From JANWHF01 sp036276235 (GTDB lineage: Bacteria > Planctomycetota > Phycisphaerae > Tepidisphaerales > Tepidisphaeraceae), in contig DATBDZ010000345.1 in assembly GCA_036276235.1 (NCBI GenBank), forward strand, positions 1-9,817: DNA of 9,817 nt. Direction: 5' to 3'. The notes beneath the pieces are model-generated. The model was given only the letters and a program-made list of their open reading frames with translations. It did no database searches and had not been told where the DNA came from. Shown piece after piece: positions 5,030 to 9,817 of the stretch. Position numbers and translations under genes: made by a program. Each line of letters starts with the position of its first letter. Position 1 is the first letter of the stretch.

Positions 5030-7456
5030 TTACCCCTTCACCACCAGCGGCTTCACCAGCACAAAATCATCCCCACCAATCTCATCTCGATTCCCATCAA
5101 GCTGACGCCCGCCGGCATCCATCACGCTTGCAGCAAGAACTCGAACATGCCATCGGCCTGCGGGCAACACGCCATCCGGCTCACCGGGAAATGTCCAAAC
5201 CGCTGAGTCGTGCGCGGCATCGGTCGAAAGTGTCATCAGTGATGGATCGATCGTTTGCCCGTCTTCAGATTGAAGCACCAGATCGCCAACCTGCAGGCTC
5301 GCCGACACGTCGGCGCTGAATCGCACGATGATGCCCTGGTTGCCGTGGATCGTCGCAACGCTCTTGACGGTCGGCGGCTTGGGCCGCTTTAGGACGCGCA
5401 CGCGAAAACTACCCAGCGACTGCGCATTGACCGGAAATCCGTCCATGTCTTTCACCTGTCCGGCGTTTGTCGCGAGAGTGAATCGCTTGCCCTGCCCGAG
5501 CCGGAATGAGCCGCCGGGCGGCGTAAATACGTAGGTGGCGCTGATCGTCGCTCCTGATCCGCTGATGCCAACCAGTGTCGCGGGGGTTGACCATTTGCTG
5601 TGCGCCATCAGCACGCTCACGTTACCCGAGGCGATCGTCGCCGGATCGACGGCTTTGTCGTCAACATATGTCACGACAAATTGCATCGATGAATCGCGAT
5701 CCAAAGCGGCCGGCGGCATCACCGCGCTGGCGATCGGCGGCGTTGGTGGCCGCCAATCGCGCGCAACGCCCGCTTGGCTAAACCCATCGCGGAAATAAGC
5801 GATCGCCGACTCCGCGTCATACTGCGCCTGCCAGGTCTGATGAGATTGCGCCCGCGCCTGCGCTAGAAAATCCGCCAGAGTTCCTGCGCCGCCCAGGGCC
5901 AGGTTGTACGTTTCCACGGTGCGCGACGCGTCGGCATACGCCACATCGCTCACCTGCCCGCCCGCGTCTTCGCTTTGATTCCATTGCTCGGCGGAAAAAT
6001 CTTTCTTCCCGTTGACGATCTGATCCGCGCTGGAGTAGCGATTGTCCGACCAAAGCTCCTGCCCCTTGTAGAAGGGATCATCATGGGCGACCGCGGTTCC
6101 ACCAACCAGTTGGAAATCGTTCTGCTGAATGCGCACGCCGTCAAACGCGCGCAGGCCTGTGCCGCCCGGCGTGAAGCCACCATCGACGTGAACGCCGCGA
6201 TACCAGTTGTAGATGATGTTTCCCTGCAAAGTCAGATCGTTAATGCCGACCGCCGAGTCTGCGTTGGTGTCGCCGATGCCATACTGAAGCGTAATGGCGG
6301 CGGGGGCGCGGTTGATCCCCTGGGTAAAGATATTGTTGCTCACGACAGTCGGATATCCCGCGCGTGTGTTGCCCAGTTCCATCCCTTCACCCAGCGGGAT
6401 GGTGCCGATATTGGCGCCGCCTTCGATGACATTGCCGTTGACGATTCCGTTGACGCCGCCCGGCGTAACGCTTGCGCCATTCACGAGGCCAAAGGACATG
6501 CCGACCGGGTCGTAGAGAAACAAGTTGTCCTGCACATGCCCGCCCGAGCGTGCCTGTAATCCATACCCGGAAGCCTCGGCAAAAATGTTGTCATCCACCG
6601 TCACATTGGAATTGTTCGACGCGATGTAGCAATCGTGGTTGTACCACGTCGGATCAGCCCCCGGCACGGCGGCGTTATATCCGTTGTGATCGAAGACATT
6701 TCCTTCGATCAACAGATTCGTAACCCCATTGCAGTAGATCCCCTGTGAATGGCTGTTGGTCGAGTATGCATCAACGATCACATTCCGCCGAATCGAAACA
6801 TTCTCGATCGGGCCATAAAATTTCTCCACGTTGATGTTGTCGCCGTAGTCCTGGATCTCGCAGTCTTCGACGAGCAAGCCATCGGTCTTCGTCAGGACGT
6901 CGATGCCGGTCGCGTTCACGCGCCCGACATACGTCGGCGAAGCCGGATCGCGAGCGTCGGCGTAAAAATGCAGCCCAATGATCGCGAGATGATCGATCTC
7001 CGGATCGGAGCTGGCATTGACGGAGACTCCCGGCTCCTTCCCGCTCATCAAAAGCGGCCGCGCGCCGCTGCCGTAGGACCCGATCACCATCGGCTCGTCG
7101 GCCGACTTCCCGCTCTTGCGCCACACGGCCAGGCCGGCATGCCACACATCCCCGCACGCCAGCAGCAGTTCATCGGCGCTGTGATCGCGCAGCTTCGACA
7201 CCCCGACGACGATGCTGGCCAGCGGCGATTGTGGTGACAGCCCGTCATTGGAATCGCTCCCCGCCGAACTGCTCACGTAATACACCCGCGCGCCGGGCGC
7301 CGGCGTAATCTGCGTCCAGCCTTGCCCATCAAGCGAAACCGAAAGCAGCATCCGCCGCTCGATCGCTTCAATCATTGGAATCTGGGATGAGCAAACCGCT
7401 GCCGTGCGTCGGCGCGCTGACAGACGGCGCGCCCGCGCGAAATACAACTTCGGCAC
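5030..7456 (-). CDS. Large secreted right-handed beta-helix protein with LEPR-XLL-like N-terminus
   Basis: Encodes 808 residues from GTG at 7456, preceded 4 nt upstream by GGAGGG; an open frame extends to 7543 without such a site. The Arg-rich N-terminus leads to IEAIERRMLLSV (29-40), a variant of the LEPR-XLL motif of planctomycete surface proteins. YYVSSSAGSDSNDGLSPQSP (59-78) is the usual opening of right-handed beta-helix and polysaccharide-lyase-like proteins. Residues about 155-455 contain repeated rungs with Asn/Asp turns (VSIRRNVIVD, LLIEGNVFDHN, VTVDDNIF, LTLQGNIIYNW). After a linker, two Ig-like domains occupy about 573-680 and 690-795. No catalytic residues can be assigned; polysaccharide binding or cleavage is plausible. 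It is encoded just upstream of the glycosidase operon in the same direction but has a separate promoter region, and no clear terminator follows its TAA. Confidence 0.88.
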   Translation of the reverse strand: MPKLYFARARRLSARRRTAAVCSSQIPMIEAIERRMLLSVSLDGQGWTQITPAPGARVYYVSSSAGSDSNDGLSPQSPLASIVVGVSKLRDHSADELLLACGDVWHAGLAVWRKSGKSADEPMVIGSYGSGARPLLMSGKEPGVSVNASSDPEIDHLAIIGLHFYADARDPASPTYVGRVNATGIDVLTKTDGLLVEDCEIQDYGDNINVEKFYGPIENVSIRRNVIVDAYSTNSHSQGIYCNGVTNLLIEGNVFDHNGYNAAVPGADPTWYNHDCYIASNNSNVTVDDNIFAEASGYGLQARSGGHVQDNLFLYDPVGMSFGLVNGASVTPGGVNGIVNGNVIEGGANIGTIPLGEGMELGNTRAGYPTVVSNNIFTQGINRAPAAITLQYGIGDTNADSAVGINDLTLQGNIIYNWYRGVHVDGGFTPGGTGLRAFDGVRIQQNDFQLVGGTAVAHDDPFYKGQELWSDNRYSSADQIVNGKKDFSAEQWNQSEDAGGQVSDVAYADASRTVETYNLALGGAGTLADFLAQARAQSHQTWQAQYDAESAIAYFRDGFSQAGVARDWRPPTPPIASAVMPPAALDRDSSMQFVVTYVDDKAVDPATIASGNVSVLMAHSKWSTPATLVGISGSGATISATYVFTPPGGSFRLGQGKRFTLATNAGQVKDMDGFPVNAQSLGSFRVRVLKRPKPPTVKSVATIHGNQGIIVRFSADVSASLQVGDLVLQSEDGQTIDPSLMTLSTDAAHDSAVWTFPGEPDGVLPAGRWHVRVLAASVMDAGGRQLDGNRDEIGGDDFVLVKPLVVKG

Positions 7457-7460
7457 GAAA

Positions 7461-7466
7461 CCCTCC
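7461..7466 (-). promoter_or_regulatory. Ribosome binding site deciding a GTG start
   Basis: GGAGGG on the minus strand lies 4 nt before GTG at 7456. It is the only strong ribosome binding site in this leader. It sets the N-terminus of the beta-helix protein 28 residues before the LEPR-like motif, rather than at 7543 or at the ATG at 7375, neither of which has a comparable site. Confidence 0.7.
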
Positions 7467-7647
7467 GAACATCTGGGTTTTAATGAAGGCAGTGTAACTG
7501 TGCAGGCGGTCCCCACCTTCCCTGACCGCGCTGGCGATGCCACACCTGAACCGAAGACGATTTTATCGGAGCAGGCCGATCAGTTCCACGAGTTGCGACG
7601 CGGTTTGAAAAAAAATCTTTTCAGTCCCTTCCGCGCAATGCACATAG

Positions 7648-7665
7648 GGCGGGATCTGTCCCGCC
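7648..7665. repeat. Short perfect hairpin, possible dispersed repeat
   Basis: GGCGGGA (7648-7654) and TCCCGCC (7659-7665) pair perfectly around the loop TCTG. It lies in the divergent intergenic region with no T-run on either side, so it does not look like a classical terminator. It may be part of a dispersed repeat or a regulatory structure in the leader of the downstream gene. Confidence 0.5.
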
Positions 7666-7767
7666 GCCGACTGTTTATCCCCGCTCTCTGTACTCAGAGA
7701 AGAGCCGCAGGGTAAGCTCGACGAATCGTGGCCACGGGTGACAACGCAAACAGGCAGAGGAAAAAGC

Positions 7768-8202
7768 ATGAAGCAGGGATTGCTCAATGTATCTGCTCTC
7801 GTCTCAGCACTTATCCTGGCGGTACAGGCGTACGGGTTCATCGGCAGGTTTGGTCCCCAGTTCCAACGCACTGTCACAGGAGGATCGAAAACTGACTATC
7901 AAGAACTGAGTATCACGCTCGAAGAAGGCCGCGCGAAGGCCTGGTTGCAAGTCTGGTCTCCCGCGCCCAAGGGAACCGCCGGTCGACGCATCAAATGGCT
8001 CGGAGGCATATGGCCGCCGCGCGCACCGGACGTGCGGCGAGCGATCTGGGAGTTTGACGCTCACCCGCTTGCAGTCACCGCCGGATCCCGGGCGTTTATT
8101 GTGGCCTGTCCCATCTGGTGTCTGGCGGTTCCATTTCTCATCGCTCCATCCATTTGGATTCGAAACCGCCGGCGGAAGCAGAAGATTGGGTTCCCACTAT
8201 AA
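7768..8202 (+). CDS. Small two-pass membrane protein, planctomycete paralogous type
   Basis: Encodes 144 residues from ATG at 7768, chosen because AGAGG (7756-7760) lies 7 nt upstream; an in-frame GTG at 7738 lacks such a site. A hydrophobic segment near the N-terminus (about 5-26), a hydrophilic middle of about 80 residues rich in Trp and Arg (AWLQVWSP, RIKWLGGIWPPR), and a second hydrophobic segment (about 109-131) followed by RNRRRKQK predict two membrane helices with a basic tail inside the cell. The layout resembles a large planctomycete family whose members often end with a zinc ribbon of the CGYDLRAT type. Here the protein stops at IGFPL where such a ribbon would begin, so it is either a short member or a truncated one. 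Function is unknown. Confidence 0.7.
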   Translation: MKQGLLNVSALVSALILAVQAYGFIGRFGPQFQRTVTGGSKTDYQELSITLEEGRAKAWLQVWSPAPKGTAGRRIKWLGGIWPPRAPDVRRAIWEFDAHPLAVTAGSRAFIVACPIWCLAVPFLIAPSIWIRNRRRKQKIGFPL

Positions 8203-8220
8203 CTAATCATATATTATTAT

Positions 8221-8261
8221 TTGATGCGCTTTTTACAATCAATTGATAATATGTCGATAAT
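8221..8261 (+). promoter_or_regulatory. AT-rich promoter region of hipBA with two candidate promoters
   Basis: Two overlapping pairs are visible: TTGATG (8221-8226) with GATAAT (8245-8250), and TTTACA (8232-8237) with GATAAT (8256-8261), both with 18-nt spacers. The second would start transcription at or next to the antitoxin ATG at 8268. The perfect 10-bp palindrome ATCAATTGAT (8238-8247) lies between the boxes and is a candidate operator for HipB autorepression. The stretch 8200-8270 is strikingly AT-rich compared with the rest of the window. Confidence 0.55.
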
Positions 8262-8267
8262 CACAAT

Positions 8268-8588
8268 ATGATTCCTGAACGCAGCATCTGGGTCGAGCTC
8301 CAGACGCCCGCGAGCGCCCAGCGCATGCTGGCGGATCGCGTCCGCGAGGCGAGAGTCGGTCTGGGCCTCAAGCAATCCACTCTTGCCGCTCGTGCCGGCG
8401 TCGCACTGCCGACGCTCCGGCGCTTTGAACAAACCGGCGAAGTCTCGCTGAAACATCTCACGCGCATCTGCCATGCCCTGGGCCGGCTGGATGAGTTTGA
8501 GAATATTCTGCGCCCGCCGCCGGCCGCGAGCATGGCGGAACTTGAAGCGCGCGCCGCTTTGCCCCGCCGCAAGCGAGGCTCGCAATGA
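8268..8588 (+). CDS. hipB: HipB-like antitoxin (XRE-family)
   Basis: Encodes a 106-residue antitoxin and autorepressor. A helix-turn-helix domain spans about 21-76: LADRVREARVGLGLKQSTLA (21-40), then AARAGVALPTLRRFEQTGEV (40-59) with the recognition helix, then SLKHLTRICHALGRLDEF. A Pro/Ala-rich, basic C-terminal tail (83-106) may be flexible and contact the kinase. HipB dimers bind operator DNA and hold HipA inactive. No ribosome binding site precedes the ATG, and the nearest -10 box places the transcription start at about that codon, so leaderless translation is possible. Its last codons overlap the hipA start as ATGA. The family is clear; the symbol is given by homology and context. Confidence 0.88.
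   Translation: MIPERSIWVELQTPASAQRMLADRVREARVGLGLKQSTLAARAGVALPTLRRFEQTGEVSLKHLTRICHALGRLDEFENILRPPPAASMAELEARAALPRRKRGSQ
8575..8578 (+). promoter_or_regulatory. Internal ribosome binding site for hipA
   Basis: GAGG within the end of hipB lies 6 nt before the hipA ATG at 8585. It contrasts with hipB, which has no visible ribosome binding site. The toxin may therefore depend on a different mode of initiation from its antitoxin, or on coupling through the ATGA overlap. Confidence 0.55.
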
Positions 8589-9802
8589 GAAAGCTGACCG
8601 TGCAATTGCGCCGGTCGCCGACCCAGTCGCTTCGCGTTGGCGAACTGGCCGAAGTCGATCGACGGATCTACTTCGAATACGCCCCCGAATTCCTCAGCAG
8701 CGGCCTTCAGCCCTCTCCTTTTAAATTGCAGGCGCGTCCGGGCTTGATCGAGCACACCGACCGCGCCTTCGGCCCGCTTCCCGGGTTGATCGACGACTCA
8801 CTGCCCGACGGCTGGGGATTATTGCTGATGGATCGGCTCTTCCGCCGTCGCGGGCTCACCCCCGCGGCGGTTTCTCCGCTGGAACGATTGTCCTATCTGG
8901 GAACAAGCACGATGGGCGCGCTCACGTATCATCCGCCGACGCATGAGCTGCGCGACCAGCAATTGATCGACCTGCACGAGATCGGGAAAAACGCGCAGCA
9001 AATCTACAGCGGCCAGGCCGTCGAGGTGCTCCCGCAACTCATGCGCGCCGGCGGCTCCCCCGGCGGCGCGCGGCCGAAAATTCTCATCGGCCTCAAGGGC
9101 AATCAAATTCTCACCGGCGAAGATGATCTGCCTGATGGCTTCGAGCATTGGATCGTGAAGTTTGCCGCCAAGGCGGATGTCCGCGACGCTGGTCCGATGG
9201 AGCAGGCGTACGCCCGGATGGCCCACGCCGCCGGCATCGGCATGCCGCCGACGCGGCTCTTCAAAGTTGCGAAAAACACGTGTTATTTCGGCGTCCGCCG
9301 CTTCGATCGCGGCCCCTCAAACTCCCGCGTTCACGTCCACACGTTCGGGAACCTGATCCACGCCAACTTCCGCATTCCATCGACCGACTATGCCGATCTG
9401 ATGAAGGTCACGTCGGCCCTGACGCGCAATCATCAGGACGTACGGCAGGTCTTCCGCCGAATGGTCTTCAACATCGCCGCCCACAATCGCGATGATCACG
9501 CGAAGAACTTCGCGTTCATCATGAACCCGCGCGGCGAATGGTCGCTCTCGCCCGCCTACGATTTAGGCTTCGCCCCCGGCCCCGGCGGCGAGCATACGAT
9601 GACAGTCCTGGGGGAAGGCCGCGCGCCAACACGCGAGCATGTACTGAAGCTCGCGAACCAGTTCGATCTGAAGAAGAAGGATGCGATCGGCATCATCGAC
9701 GAGGTGAATACTGCCGTTGCGAAATGGCCAAAGTTCGCGAGCGAAGCGGAATGCACGAAGAAGACGATTCTCAAAATTGGCGCAAGTCTTCGGCCGGTCT
9801 AA
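8585..9802 (+). CDS. hipA: HipA-like serine/threonine kinase toxin
   Basis: Encodes 405 residues, about the usual length of HipA, with its N-terminal subdomain intact. FGPLPGLIDDSLPDGWG (62-78) is typical of HipA N-terminal regions. AGGSPGGARPK (155-165) is the phosphate-binding loop, in which Ser158 may be an autophosphorylation site. HWIVKF (188-193) carries the ATP-binding lysine Lys192. RFDR lies at 239-242. The catalytic motif NRDDHAKN (301-308) contains the likely catalytic Asp303 and the metal ligand Asn308, and LSPAYDL (321-327) supplies the second metal-binding Asp326. All key residues are present, so it is probably active. HipA kinases inactivate targets such as glutamyl-tRNA synthetase; the target here is unknown. 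GAGG (8575-8578) lies 6 nt before the ATG, inside hipB, and the genes overlap by 4 nt. The stop TAA is 15 nt from the window edge. Confidence 0.93.
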   Translation: MRKLTVQLRRSPTQSLRVGELAEVDRRIYFEYAPEFLSSGLQPSPFKLQARPGLIEHTDRAFGPLPGLIDDSLPDGWGLLLMDRLFRRRGLTPAAVSPLERLSYLGTSTMGALTYHPPTHELRDQQLIDLHEIGKNAQQIYSGQAVEVLPQLMRAGGSPGGARPKILIGLKGNQILTGEDDLPDGFEHWIVKFAAKADVRDAGPMEQAYARMAHAAGIGMPPTRLFKVAKNTCYFGVRRFDRGPSNSRVHVHTFGNLIHANFRIPSTDYADLMKVTSALTRNHQDVRQVFRRMVFNIAAHNRDDHAKNFAFIMNPRGEWSLSPAYDLGFAPGPGGEHTMTVLGEGRAPTREHVLKLANQFDLKKKDAIGIIDEVNTAVAKWPKFASEAECTKKTILKIGASLRPV

Positions 9803-9817
9803 CTTGGATTAGTCACG

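Larger units (their letters stand above)
7457..7767. other. Divergent intergenic region
   Basis: This 311-nt gap lies between the minus-strand beta-helix gene and the plus-strand membrane-protein gene, so it must carry both promoters, but no convincing -35/-10 pair was found for either. It contains an A-rich/T-rich patch (about 7607-7622), the perfect hairpin at 7648-7665, and the ribosome binding sites of the two genes. No credible open reading frame was seen. Confidence 0.5.

Noticed and set aside
6235..6270. DTNADSAVGIND in the beta-helix protein, which fits an EF-hand or dockerin-like calcium loop.
   Set aside because: It occurs once, and the following residues LTLQGNIIYNW continue the beta-helix rung pattern. 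A dockerin would need two loops with their helices, so the match is probably chance.
7563..7877. A 104-residue minus-strand frame in the divergent intergenic region.
   Set aside because: It runs through the hairpin at 7648-7665 and opposes the start of the membrane-protein gene, with no ribosome binding site or recognisable domain.
8217..8755. Minus-strand frames of 122 and 164 residues opposite hipB.
   Set aside because: They are antisense to the clear HipB and HipA coding sequences and show no domain features.

Overview
The window is GC-rich DNA that most resembles a chromosomal segment of a planctomycete-like bacterium, perhaps of the Phycisphaerae group. Three things point there: a large secreted beta-helix protein with an LEPR-XLL-like motif near its N-terminus (IEAIERRMLLSV), a Tat-exported glycosidase-like protein of a kind common in planctomycetes, and a small protein with two membrane segments laid out like a paralogous family abundant in these genomes. 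This placement comes from protein style only; no rRNA or marker gene is present.

Positions 1-1080 hold small genes and repeats. A 24-residue, extremely basic protein resembling the bS38/AURKAIP1 ribosomal family lies on the minus strand (143-217) with a strong ribosome binding site and a GC-rich terminator (21-90). Divergent to it is a 94-residue protein (402-686) with a faint likeness to a ribosome-hibernation (HPF/RaiA) domain, behind an exact TATAAT box. A 98-nt nested inverted repeat (701-798), a tRNA-Thr(CGT) gene (901-972) and a second 98-nt palindrome with 39-bp arms (980-1077) follow.

Positions 1068-4986 look like one minus-strand operon, read from right to left: an XRE-type regulator of the NadS/HigA kind (4544-4909), a Tat-exported GHL6/GH42-like glycosidase (2307-4508), an unrecognised 140-residue protein (1853-2275), an 89-residue protein with a possible HEPN Rx4H motif (1587-1856), and a VOC/glyoxalase-fold dioxygenase-like protein (1068-1562). 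Gaps are short and one start/stop pair overlaps. A promoter with a candidate operator lies just upstream of the regulator.

Positions 5030-7456 encode an 808-residue surface or secreted right-handed beta-helix protein with two C-terminal Ig-like domains, starting at GTG behind a clear ribosome binding site. A 311-nt divergent intergenic region with one short perfect hairpin separates it from a small plus-strand membrane protein (7768-8202).

Positions 8203-9802 hold a HipB-HipA type II toxin-antitoxin pair. It is preceded by a very AT-rich promoter region in which the antitoxin start codon lies about where transcription should begin, suggesting a leaderless antitoxin message; the toxin has its own internal ribosome binding site. 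No complete undescribed system is proven. The best candidates for novelty are the HEPN-like two-gene cassette inside the glycosidase operon and the 39-bp-arm palindrome that supplies the stop codon of the VOC gene.
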